A DNA stretch of 9,820 nt from CAJBLF01 sp964542965. Lineage in GTDB: Bacteria; Patescibacteriota; Gracilibacteria; Absconditabacterales; Absconditicoccaceae. The notes below the pieces were generated by a model that did not search any database, had not been told where the DNA came from, and worked only from the letters and a program-made list of their open reading frames with translations. Positions 1-6,751 of the stretch are shown here, piece after piece (the stretch's first letter is position 1; each line of letters opens with the position of its first letter). The stretch is from the NCBI GenBank assembly GCA_964542965.1, contig CAZIVH010000034.1, positions 1 through 9,820 on the forward strand, in the 5' to 3' direction. The translations under genes were made by a program, and so were the position numbers.

Positions 1-111
1 CAACTCTGATATGAGGAAGATCATCCCAATAAACACAAAATCTATATCAGGTCATTTATCTTTGGCGTCATATTAGGCGTTCTCTTGGCTATTATCTATA
101 TGTTTATCTAA
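1..111 (+). CDS. C-terminal end of a membrane protein (partial, code 25)
   Basis: The reading frame is open from the window edge to TAA at 109-111 if UGA at 7-9 is read as glycine. About 36 residues are visible: a charged stretch (EEDHPNKHK), then one hydrophobic helix (about residues 17-35) ending almost at the C-terminus. This looks like a protein anchored by a C-terminal membrane segment, or the last helix of a multi-pass protein. The lipoprotein gene starts 9 bases downstream, so the two are probably cotranscribed. Too little is visible to name a family or function. Confidence 0.6.
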
Positions 112-120
112 TCATCATCC

Positions 121-660
121 ATGAAAAAAATATTCTTCCTGACATTGCTATCGATGGTGTTCGTATTGACTGGATGTGCATCCAAATCATCTTTTCCGCT
201 GACCTTCGAGCAATTCACTATCAAAATGTATGACAATGGAAAAACCTATGCGACCAATATTTCTACGACGGATATCGAAGGAATCAAGGTAATGAAGGAG
301 ATGAAAGAACAGGTGGCAAAAGACGATACGGGATTTGTCAATTCGCTCTTTGTCGTCAAGACGTCCGTGGTTTCGTGAACAGATTTGAAAGATCTTGTAG
401 AAGCGAATGCTAAACAACTCAAACTCAAGCTTCTAAAATATGCTTCCATAGAAGATGCTGAAAAAAATGTGCGCTGCGCTGCTCTCGAATATACTTGATA
501 TATCACGGCGTTTTCCTATCAATTGGGACAGGAAAAGTTTTATGATGGACAGTATTATCTCCTCGATGATGAACGGGTATATGTCATTTCGTTAAGCAGT
601 GATAATGAAAATGATATCCTTCGCTTCATAAAAAGCATAAAAAAGATAAAATGCAAATAA
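121..660 (+). CDS. predicted lipoprotein, possibly PsbP/Mog1-like fold (code 25)
   Basis: A 179-residue protein that needs UGA=Gly at 376-378 and 496-498; in the standard code it would stop at residue 85. The N-terminus is a lipoprotein signal: MKK, a hydrophobic core, then lipobox LTGC with Cys19 as the lipidated residue, so the mature protein should be attached to the outer face of the membrane. The rest is soluble mixed alpha/beta. Its C-terminal half (GQYYLLDDERVYVISLSS followed by DILRFIKSIKK) resembles the end of PsbP/Mog1-like domains, where a strand pair is followed by a final helix. That assignment is an inference from pattern only. No Shine-Dalgarno sequence precedes the ATG (ATCATCATCC). 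It sits between two membrane-protein genes in one + strand cluster. Specific function unknown. Confidence 0.88.
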
Positions 661-694
661 CACCTCATCTTTTACTCAATTATCTTATCGTATT

Positions 695-1471
695 ATGGTC
701 GATCAATCAGATTTCTTCAATGAGCCTGGTAATCTTAGTGGACGGCAGTTAGTAGGAAAAACATTTATCGGACTCCTTATCGGAGGAGTGATAGCCGCAC
801 TGTTGTTCGTCATTCTTTCATTTATGGGAGGGATGTTCACGAACGCGTTCTGAGCGCAAGCAGGAACGATAGTCAATCCTATGCTTTCCTTGATATTGCT
901 GTTTATAGGATTTTTGAGTACTTTCATAGGAAATATCGGTGTAGGAGGTATCTATAGCTTATTCTACAACAGGAAATACTACAACACGAGTAAGATGTTC
1001 GGATTGCTGTTCTTGACGAACGGTATCCTATTCTTTTTTATGGCTCCTATCTACATTATCTTTGCTAGTCAGATAGATATATTATTCCTTATCTTAGGAT
1101 TCCATGTCCTGTTCTCAGTATTCACTTCAGCGGCGCAGATAGAATTTTCTACCAATCCTAATTATTGCGCATCATCATTTATGGGAACCATTCTTGGATT
1201 TGTATTGGCATTCCTCGCATACTGCCTCATCTATAAAGTATCATGATCCGCAGAGGTCCAACAGAAGATTTATTTGTTCATGCTCTTACCGCCTGTGCTT
1301 GGATATGCATTGGTGCCATTTGGCTCAGGGATCCGAGAAAAAATCTACTATAAATTCTATGAATTGGGAAATAATGGATTGTATGTTCCATCAGTCACGG
1401 AAATGGTAGAAGAGGAGCAAACAGAAGGAGACGGCTCTACGGGATGAGAAGAGATCAATGTAGAAGGATAA
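695..1471 (+). CDS. six-helix membrane protein of unknown function (code 25)
   Basis: A 258-residue protein with UGA=Gly codons at 851-853, 1244-1246 and 1445-1447; the standard code would cut it into pieces. ATG at 695 is the first in-frame start after the lipoprotein stop, 34 bases away, with no Shine-Dalgarno sequence. It has about six hydrophobic segments (near residues 23-48, 63-85, 101-124, 128-147, 160-180 and 191-210) after a short polar N-terminus. The tail is acidic (EEEQTEGDGSTGG). Glycines in the loop after helix 2 (GNIGVGG) may mark a packing motif. No catalytic motif is visible and I do not recognise the family. Being in one cluster with a lipoprotein, another small membrane protein and a MIP18 protein suggests an envelope role, but that is only context. 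Confidence 0.88.
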
Positions 1472-1487
1472 TCAGAAATGATATAGA

Positions 1488-1522
1488 AATTCTGAATTCT
1501 AAATTTTAAATTCTAAATTCGT
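1488..1522. repeat. 7-bp tandem repeat array (AATTCTA type)
   Basis: Five consecutive 7-base steps with consensus AATTCTA fill most of the 59-base gap between two genes: AATTCTG, AATTCTA, AATTTTA, AATTCTA, then a degenerate AATTCGT. The same period with other unit sequences occurs at 3323-3350, 3414-3448 and 8039-8066. Confidence 0.7.
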
Positions 1523-1530
1523 TTCGTAGT

Positions 1531-1923
1531 ATGCATCTTTATCACATTGCATCATTGATCAAGTTAATGCTCGGTGCTGGCATTATGCTGATAACCTATA
1601 CTTCCATAAATGTATATGAAGACCCGGTAATAGGGATAGGGCTCGGTATCTTATGACTATTCATCGCTTCGCGATGAGCGAGTTTTTATATGTTTCTTGG
1701 TATCCAGAAGCGGTTCCGTGATCTCTCCCAAATGCGTCTTATCAAAGATAGCTATAAACTCTCATTGCTGTTCTGAATATTTGTCCTGATCAATGCATTG
1801 TTCTTGCTCCTATGATATCGAAGCAAATTTTTATGATTGATCCTATTGGTAGGATTCATTATCCTCCAGGTGGTTTTATTCTCTGAACAAAAAAAGACGA
1901 CTAATGAATTCCCAGATATCTAA
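1531..1923 (+). CDS. small four-helix membrane protein (code 25, five UGA codons)
   Basis: A 130-residue protein whose frame is open from ATG 1531 to TAA 1921-1923 only if five UGA codons (1654, 1675, 1774, 1813, 1834) are read as glycine. Under the standard code no reasonable gene would be called here. Four hydrophobic helices are clear (about residues 5-25, 34-56, 78-97 and 100-116), with a basic cytoplasmic-type loop (QKRFRDLSQMRLIKDSYK) between helices 2 and 3 and a short polar tail. UGA residues 42, 49, 82, 95 and 102 lie in or beside helices, where glycine fits and a stop or Trp would not. Its last 20 bases overlap the start of the MIP18 gene in another frame, which suggests translational coupling. 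Family and function not recognised. Confidence 0.85.
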
Positions 1924-2221
1924 AATAGAGAGAATAATAGAAAAGCTCAAGACCGTCTACGATCCTGAGTTCCCTATGGTTGATATGTATACCTTGTGAT
2001 TGATTTACCAGGTAGATGTTGATGAAGCCAAAAAAATCGTACATATCCTGATGACCTTCACGACGCCATTCTGTCCTATGGCTGATATGATAAAAGAAAT
2101 GATTCAGAATGCTATTCTCGAGGTTGTACCTGATTTCTCTGTTGAGATCGCCATCACCTTCGAACCGCCTCGGAACCAATCAATGATAAAAGACAAGGAC
2201 CTACAAAGAATGTTTGAATAG
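1904..2221 (+). CDS. MIP18/DUF59 family iron-sulfur assembly protein (SufT/PaaD-like)
   Basis: A 105-residue protein, the usual length of a stand-alone MIP18 domain. Family hallmarks are present: DPEFP near residues 20-24, then LGLIY at about 31-35, and TTPFCP with Cys57 matching the conserved T-x-x-x-C-P signature. The C-terminal FEPP and a short helix match the family ending. The Gly of LGLIY is encoded by UGA at 1997-1999; this glycine is nearly invariant in the family, so it is strong evidence for recoding. Members such as SufT, PaaD and eukaryotic MIP18 assist maturation or delivery of Fe-S clusters; the bacterial single-domain versions are mostly inferred from that. ATG at 1904 overlaps the upstream gene by 20 bases. 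The gene closes the + strand cluster just before a terminator. Confidence 0.93.
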
Positions 2222-2255
2222 AAAAAAACCTGGTGATTGCATGCCAGGTTTTTTT
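2222..2255. terminator. bidirectional intrinsic terminator
   Basis: A perfect hairpin begins directly after the MIP18 stop: an A-run plus ACCTGG (2222-2233) pairs with CCAGG plus a T-run (2244-2255), with a 10-base loop. The A-run on one side and T-run on the other give a U-tract on both strands. It can therefore end the + strand cluster and also the convergent 77-aa gene whose stop is at 2276. Confidence 0.9.
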
Positions 2256-2275
2256 GTCTACTTTATTTCCAGTTC

Positions 2276-2509
2276 TTACTGGTTAGTTGGAGTAGGAATG
2301 GTGGTCTCTGTTCATGATAACTGTCTCATCCCAGGATTCCTTTGCCCTTTCATCATTCATTGTCTCATCTCCGTCATACCAGGCATCATTCCTCATCTAC
2401 CAAATCCGCATTCGTGTCATCCGTTGGAAACTCAAATGATTCCCAAAACTAGAGCGGTGATACTGATAAATCCGATGCTAATCAAAGCGATAAGCGTGTT
2501 TTTTTCCAT
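2276..2509 (-). CDS. small anchored Met/Gly-rich extracytoplasmic peptide (code 25)
   Basis: A 77-residue protein from ATG 2509-2507 to TAA 2278-2276, requiring five UGA=Gly codons (residues 26, 31, 39, 51, 66); it is invisible in the standard code. Residues 5-27 form one hydrophobic helix (signal anchor or signal peptide). The rest is low complexity, rich in Gly, Met, Arg and Gln: HECGF, then MMPGM, MRQGMM and PGMRQ, and a Thr/Pro tail. Clustered Met with a His and a Cys is typical of periplasmic Cu(I)/Ag(I)-binding segments, but metal binding is an inference. It resembles in composition the Met-rich ends of the 192-aa protein encoded just upstream, and its promoter carries the same element (2541-2575). 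It is therefore probably a co-regulated target of the nearby two-component system. Not a family I recognise. Confidence 0.82.
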
Positions 2510-2540
2510 AATATTTTCTATAAAATAAAAATTGTATTGA

Positions 2541-2575
2541 GCATGTATACATATCCACCTTAAACTAATCTAAAG
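2541..2575 (-). promoter_or_regulatory. putative response-regulator site and promoter of the 77-aa gene
   Basis: On the minus strand, CTTTAG is followed by TTAAGGT (2563-2557) and a -10-like TATACA starting at 2549, 14 bases after the start of TTAAGGT. The start codon is about 48 bases further on. The arrangement matches sites 3264-3322 and 5554-5588 upstream of the secreted protein and of the kinase. Direct repeats spaced by about one helical turn and abutting the -10 are typical of PhoB/OmpR-class activators; the identity of the bound regulator is inferred. Confidence 0.65.
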
Positions 2576-2606
2576 AAAAACCCGGCCATGCATCCGGGTT
2601 CTTCTT
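2573..2606 (-). terminator. intrinsic terminator of the 192-aa secreted protein gene
   Basis: The minus strand reads a strong GC stem, CCGGG pairing through AACCCGG (arms 2573-2585 and 2594-2606, one G-U pair), with an 8-base loop and then a T-rich run. It lies 27 bases after the stop at 2633. Its distal T-rich end touches the CTTTAG of the next promoter. Confidence 0.85.
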
Positions 2607-2632
2607 ATATATCAACGGGTGTTGATAACAAT

Positions 2633-3211
2633 TTATTTTCTCATTCACATACCCATTCCTTGTCCCATTCATCATCTCCCTTTCCCCATACCTTCTCCTT
2701 TCATCGTTTCTATACCGAGTTCTTTCCTGATCGCTCTTGCTTTTTCGTTGTAGTTATGCATCTCTTGGAGTTTTTTGAATTCCGCTTCCGTGTCGATGAT
2801 ATCGAGGATAGGACGTCCTTCGTTCAAAGTTTTCCAAGTCGAATAATCTCCTGCTTCGAGTGCAGTCTGGATTTTTTCTTGCGTAGCTCTTCTGGTAATC
2901 ATGTCATTGAATTCTGATTCTGTAGAATACTTAGTGATTCCGTATTTCTTATGCGCTGCTACGAATGCTGTATAATCTTTGTCTGTAATTGCCTTTTCTA
3001 CAGCAGTCCTAAATGCTTGAGCTTCCTCTACACTCGCAAATTGATTCATCATGTTCTGTCCGGAATTCATTCCCATTCTTTGTCCAGATCACATTCTCAT
3101 CCCATGAGAGGTTGTGGTAGTGGTGTTGCCTGCCAATGTTACTGCGCCTACAATCATGCTAGTTATCCCAAGCAAACCGATGGTACTCGCTACGATAGAT
3201 TTTGTTTTCAT
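2633..3211 (-). CDS. secreted helical-repeat protein with Met/Gly-rich ends (code 25)
   Basis: A 192-residue protein from ATG 3211 to TAA 2635-2633, with UGA=Gly at 3089-3091, 2672-2674, 2669-2671 and 2645-2647. The N-terminus is a signal peptide (MKTKSIV, hydrophobic core to about residue 27, then a Thr-rich stretch). Residues 35-56 are Met/Gly/Arg-rich (HGMRMGSGQ and GMNSGQNMM). Residues 60-168 are a helical region made of two diverged copies of about 43 residues: A-I-T-D-K-D-Y-x-x-F with STESEF, and A-L-E-A-G-D-Y-x-x-W with DTEAEF. The last 22 residues return to Gly/Met (MGQGMGMGM). The layout recalls small periplasmic stress proteins such as Spy/CpxP (helical, regulated by a two-component system), but no LTxxQ motif is visible, so homology is not claimed. 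It is preceded by a tandem putative regulator site and followed by a terminator. Confidence 0.92.
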
Positions 3212-3263
3212 GTCATTGTCTATTAAAAGTTAAAAGCGTCTGTCTATTTCTAGATGACGCCCT

Positions 3264-3322
3264 CAGTATATATATTGACCTTAATCAAAACTAAAGATTA
3301 CCTTAAACACTATTTAAGATTA
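3264..3322 (-). promoter_or_regulatory. tandem putative response-regulator sites and promoter of the 192-aa protein gene
   Basis: On the minus strand two TTAAGGT copies lie exactly 22 bases apart (3306-3300 and 3284-3278). Between and before them are weaker copies (CTTTAG and CTTAAAT), giving an 11-base periodic array of four half-site-like units. A good -10 (TATACT, starting at 3271) begins 13 bases after the start of the proximal TTAAGGT. The start codon is at 3211. This is the richest of the three related sites in the locus. Confidence 0.7.
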
Positions 3323-3350
3323 GTGAACAGTGAATAGTGAACAGTGAAAA
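3323..3350. repeat. 7-bp tandem repeat array (GTGAACA type)
   Basis: Four perfect-phase heptamers: GTGAACA, GTGAATA, GTGAACA, GTGAAAA. The array abuts the distal end of the tandem regulator sites, in the 231-base gap between the response regulator gene and the secreted protein gene. The rest of that gap holds an imperfect 21-base palindrome (3372-3392) and another heptamer array. Confidence 0.75.
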
Positions 3351-3413
3351 GCGATGGTATCGTTTAAATAGACTATCGTAATTTACAATAGTTTGTTAGA
3401 TAATCATTCATTC

Positions 3414-3448
3414 GTTATTCACTATTAGTTTTTAGTTTTTCACTATTT
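3414..3448. repeat. 7-bp tandem repeat array overlapping the response-regulator stop
   Basis: Five heptamer steps (GTTATTC, ACTATTA, GTTTTTA, GTTTTTC, ACTATTT) run through the end of the response regulator gene, whose TAG stop occupies 3445-3443. The units are more degenerate than in the other arrays, but the 7-base period holds. The 9-mer TTCACTATT here is the reverse complement of AATAGTGAA in the array at 3323-3350, so the two could pair. Confidence 0.5.
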
Positions 3449-4096
3449 AGTAATCTGGTAGCCGAAGCCTTTGATTGTCTCTATTATCGTCTTTCCCAAT
3501 TTTTTTCTTAGATTCGAGATGTAGACGTCGAGTTTTGCGTCTTCTTCAAAGACCTGATCATTGCCTCGGATCTCTTCTATGATTTCCGTTCTGGAGATGC
3601 TTCTTCCTTTCCTTTCCAAAAGATATTCTATAATCTGAAATTCCTTCAAGGTCAGCTTGATTTCCTTGCTTCCCTTGCTGACTTTTTTTTGATCCTTATC
3701 GAGACGGAGAGATTTATATTCCAAAATATTCTTCGGTCCATTCCTTTTGCTTATGGCTTGGATTCTTGCATCAAGTTCTTTGAGATCAAACGGCTTCACG
3801 AGATAATCATCTGCTCCGGATTCGAATCCTTCAAGCTTATCGTCCAGTTGCCCTTTGGCTGTCGCCATAATGATAGGCACTTCCGGTTGTGATTTCCTGA
3901 TATTCTTGCACAAGGTTATGCCATCCATTCATGGGAGCATCAGGTCGAGCACGACGACATCAAAGTCTTGATGCTTCGTTACTTCGAGTGCATACAAGCC
4001 ATTTTCCGCCCGTACGACCGAATGATTTTCGAGCTCGAGATATCTCTTGATATTGTTTCCGATGGTCTTGTTGTCTTCGACGACGAGGATTTTCAT
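3443..4096 (-). CDS. OmpR/PhoB-family response regulator
   Basis: A 217-residue two-domain response regulator, normal length for the family. The receiver domain (about 1-118) shows the acidic pair E7-D8, phosphoacceptor D51 in VVVLDLMLP, T79, and K101 in DDYLVKPFD. The C-terminal winged helix (about 127-217) has the family pattern LTLKEFQIIEYLL, DVYISNLRKKLG and IKGFGYQI. The glycine after LMLP (residue 56, in LPGMDG) is UGA at 3931-3929, a position that is glycine in most OmpR-type receivers. ATG at 4096 gives the standard MKILVVEDN start; no Shine-Dalgarno sequence is visible. The partner kinase gene lies 133 bases upstream on the same strand. It should bind tandem direct repeats as a phosphorylated dimer; the TTAAGGT sites in three nearby promoters are the obvious candidates. 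Confidence 0.97.
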
Positions 4097-4120
4097 GAGA
4101 ATGAATTAGGTAACTAAAAG

Positions 4121-4225
4121 ACGTTCCTCCTTTATGGAAAGGAGGGGGACCCGAAGGGTGGAGGATTTAAAGTAAAATCTCTCATCCTAAAGGATACCTC
4201 CCTCTTTGAAATAAAGAGGGTACGT
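4121..4225. repeat. palindromic MITE-like repeat between kinase and regulator genes
   Basis: A 105-base element with imperfect terminal inverted repeats beginning ACGT: left ACGTTCCTCCTTTAT; right end on the other strand ACGTACCCTCTTTAT. Each end also forms its own hairpin (CCTCCTTT with AAAGGAGG at 4126-4145, and CCCTCTTT with AAAGAGGG at 4200-4220), and a small ATCC/GGAT hairpin lies inside. It nearly fills the gap between the kinase stop (4230) and the regulator start (4096). No coding potential. It could be a non-autonomous mobile or REP-like element, and as RNA it would fold strongly inside the operon transcript. Confidence 0.65.
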
Positions 4226-4229
4226 TATA

Positions 4230-5525
4230 TTAAAAGCTTATCGTACACGCCGTTCCCTTACCAACTTTACTGCTCATAGCTATCTTCCATCCATGCTTCT
4301 CGACAAGTAATTTTACTAAGTACAATCACAATCCAAAACTTTTCGTATCTGATTTTGATCTATCCGCCTGCCAAAATCTCTCCCGAATATGTTCGAGGTC
4401 ACTTGCTGCGATTCCTTTCCCGTTATCTTTTATCGTAAGTTTGTCATCATCCAAACTGATGTCTATTGTTCATCATTCTGGCGTGAATTTATACGCGTTT
4501 TCCAAGATGTTTTTGATGATGATGTGTAGACTGTTTTTATGTGCTTTTTTTGAAACGCCCTTTTTGATGTGTGTTGTTGTCGTGATGCTTTTTTCTTGAT
4601 AAAATTTTTGCAAATCATGGACTATACTTTCTGCGAGTTCGCTGATGTCTGTCTGCTGTTTTGAGAGTGTTTCCATCGCTTCAAGCCTGCTTATAGTAAC
4701 CAATGTCTCCAAAAGGCTATTCATATCCTTGAGTTGTGTTTTTATATTCTGTAATCCTTGTGCATATCACTTGGTTTTCACTGCATAATCTATCTCGCTA
4801 TTTATGCTCATGAGCGGCGTCTTCAATTCGTGTGATGCGTTCGTAACGAAGTCTTTTAAACTAAGCGTTTGCTTATGGATCTTTTCAAATACTTCATTGA
4901 ATTTTTGACTGACCCTATTGATCTCATCATCGGGATGTCCGGAGATCTCGATTTTTTCATTGAGATTGTCTATATGCAACGTGTCGAGGAATCAGAGTAA
5001 CTCATTCAATTTTTTGAGAGAGGATCTGACAAATATCAGAGAGATCAGATAGGCGATAAGCCCAAAGACGACCATCAGATAGATGCTTATCCGGATAAGG
5101 TTTTTCTGCACAGTCATATGCTGGGTGACGTTCGTTACGAGTAGTTGATCGTTCACTTGTTTATACATGAAATACATATCATCAACTTTTGCGATGCTTT
5201 TCCGTCGATGGAGCTCGAGAAGTGTTTGTCACTCAGGGCTGTTGATGCTGAAAATCTCCGTTTCCGGCAACCTATTTTTTCCAAGTACCATTTTTTGCAT
5301 CATCATGGGATTGGGTCTCGGCGGTATCAATGCCGATTGTTTATTGTATCGATTCTGAAAAAAAATCCCATTAGCCAAGAGGCTGAACAATAACACGATA
5401 AGTATCGTAAAAAGCGTGAATTTTAGACTGATCTGCGTCGAGGTCTTGAGATGTCTAAATGAGAATCATTTGTTTTTCCGCAGCTCTTGGAAGTGTTCCT
5501 TGATGTCCTGGAAGATATTTTGCAT
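4230..5525 (-). CDS. membrane-bound sensor histidine kinase
   Basis: A 431-residue kinase assembled with seven UGA=Gly codons (5466, 5229, 4992, 4767, 4473, 4470 and 4326, low coordinate of each). Order: cytoplasmic N-terminus; helix 1 (about 34-56); an extracytoplasmic loop of about 88 residues; helix 2 (146-166); a HAMP-like linker; the HisKA dimerisation domain with phosphoacceptor His232 in NASHELKTPL; and the ATPase domain with N box NILENAYKF (Asn343), G1 box DNGKGI (367-372), an F-box-like FWQADR, and G2 box GLGLYLV, in which the second glycine (residue 400) is UGA. The sensor loop contains NPMMMQKM, a Met cluster echoing the Met-rich proteins controlled nearby. ATG 5525 is the first usable start, without a clear Shine-Dalgarno sequence. 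A putative autoregulatory site lies about 40 bases upstream. It should phosphorylate the regulator encoded downstream. Confidence 0.96.
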
Positions 5526-5553
5526 ATCCGATCAGAAAGGATAAAGTTTGATT

Positions 5554-5588
5554 TATATAGATATTTACCTTAAATAAACATTAAATGA
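5554..5588 (-). promoter_or_regulatory. putative autoregulatory site and promoter of the kinase-regulator operon
   Basis: On the minus strand TTTAATG and a T-rich spacer precede TTAAGGT (5573-5567), and a -10-like TATATA starts at 5559, 14 bases after the start of TTAAGGT. The kinase ATG is at 5525. The layout matches the sites upstream of the two Met-rich protein genes, suggesting that the two-component system regulates itself. The upstream half-site is one base further out than in the other two sites. Confidence 0.6.
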
Positions 5589-5599
5589 TATGGTGTTCA

Positions 5600-6124
5600 T
5601 TATTGTATATGCAGTATCTCATTATATATTTCTACACTGTTTCTCGTATGCTTAGTCTGCCCTAATGCGTTCCTTTTATGCTTTTCTTGCAGAATCTGTA
5701 ATCTATTTTCTTCAGTAATGCGACTTTGGTACATATGTAATTGCTCCTTATGCATATCAGTATTCCCCAAGAACCATATTTCTATTTCCCATTTGATACC
5801 TTTATATCCTGTTCTTAAATTGACTATATATCACTGTGGGCGACCTATTCTCGGAAAATGTACAAAATCGCCGAACTCATACTTTTGCACGGTCTTTTTC
5901 TCTATGAACTCATTCAAAGCTTTTTTGGCGGATTGTTCAGGAAAATCTGTTTGGACAACGATATCTATATCTGGATCCACCATAAGATCCAATGCATAAC
6001 TTCAAATGATTTGTGGGGTGCCTATTTGAGATAAGATTTCCAAAATTTTTTTTTCATGTAATAGTGCGGATGCTAGTATTTTTGTTTTTTTGCTTTCTTC
6101 TAAGATATGCTCATCTACCATCAT
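5600..6124 (-). CDS. nucleotidyltransferase-fold protein (code 25)
   Basis: A 174-residue protein using UGA=Gly at 6004-6002 and 5833-5831. The signature of the polymerase-beta-type nucleotidyltransferase fold is clear: GSYALDLM (Gly41-Ser42, the Gly being UGA) followed by PDIDIVV, with metal-binding Asp52 and Asp54. Later comes WEIEIWFL, a strand that may carry the third acidic residue. A basic helical C-terminus follows. Stand-alone proteins of this type include aminoglycoside and lincosamide nucleotidyltransferases and many uncharacterised ones; the substrate cannot be read here. The start is uncertain: ATG at 6124 or 6121, or an upstream in-frame ATG at 6196 (with one more UGA) giving 198 residues. 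I prefer 6124 because 6196 is only about 20 bases past the preceding terminator, leaving no room for a promoter. No terminator separates it from the kinase operon promoter. Confidence 0.82.
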
Positions 6125-6216
6125 GAGAGAGAATAATGAGTAAAGGATGTATAAGATAGAGTAGCCTTTCTTGGATTGTTTTCAAGATATTAGCATGGTA
6201 GAGAAATTTTCTATCC

Positions 6217-6245
6217 AAAAAAAACCGGTCAGTATCGACCGGTTT
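6217..6245 (-). terminator. intrinsic terminator of the GNAT gene
   Basis: A perfect 9-bp stem, AAACCGGTC (6222-6230) with GACCGGTTT (6237-6245), loop AGTATC, followed on the minus strand by eight T residues (6224-6217). It starts 4 bases after the GNAT stop codon. Confidence 0.93.
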
Positions 6246-6248
6246 CCT

Positions 6249-6722
6249 CTATAACTCTGTTTCCAAAACTAAAGCATAGTCTTTGAAATTATTATTTCTA
6301 TAGAACTTGATTGCTCATTCGTTTTGGGCAGAAGCTTCTACTCTGACCTTACCAACATTTTTTGAGGTACACCAGTCAATAAAGGCGATATATAATTGTT
6401 TTCCAATTCCCTTGGATCTGAATTCATCTAAGACAAACGTGTTTTCTAGCTCTGCAACAATTGGCAGACGCCTATATTTTTCTGCTTCAGTTAATCCACC
6501 GCACAGATAGCCAACGATTTTGTCGTTGACTAGAGCAACAAGAACACAACCATCATCTTGAGAAATTTTCTTGTGATAGTATGTGGTCCCAGCTTCACTA
6601 AAAGTCCAATTCATATCTAACAGATTATCATATTCTTTATGCTCTTTTTCAAAGAGTTTCAGGTTTAGTTCTTGTATTTTTTGGAGGTCATCCAGTGTTG
6701 CATTTCTAATGGTTACATCCAT
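6249..6722 (-). CDS. GNAT-family N-acetyltransferase
   Basis: A 157-residue protein from ATG 6722 to TAG 6251-6249, the normal length for a single GNAT domain. The N-terminal MDVTIRNATLDDLQKIQEL is a typical GNAT start. Strands with VLVALVNDKIVGYL precede motif A, LENTFVLDEFRSKGIG, whose R-x-x-G-x-G (Arg102-Gly107) binds the acetyl-CoA pyrophosphate. Motif B ends in NEGAIKFYRNNNF, where the Gly (residue 136) is UGA at 6317-6315; in the standard code the protein would lack this last strand. Such enzymes transfer an acetyl group from acetyl-CoA to an amine. The substrate (small molecule, antibiotic or protein) cannot be told. The gene has its own terminator and also follows the terminator of the gene before it, so it is probably a single-gene unit. 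Confidence 0.95.
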
Positions 6723-6751
6723 AAGGGTAATCGATAACTAAAGCATTTTTC

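Noticed and set aside
2214..3226. Plus-strand open frames with His/Ser-rich translations near 2214-2528, 2588-2917 and 2951-3226
   Set aside because: They are antisense to the Met-rich protein genes; their Cys/His/Ser-rich composition comes from reading the complement of Met/Gly codons.
3372..3392. Imperfect 21-base palindrome as a terminator for the regulator gene
   Set aside because: It has one mismatch, an AT-rich stem and no T-run on the minus strand; read-through from the regulator gene into the next gene remains possible.
3323..3448. CRISPR-like array
   Set aside because: The units are 7 bases with no spacers; a CRISPR needs longer repeats and unique spacers.
5145..5999. Plus-strand open frames at 5145-5393 and 5718-5999
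   Set aside because: They are antisense to the kinase and nucleotidyltransferase, whose minus-strand frames carry clear family motifs.
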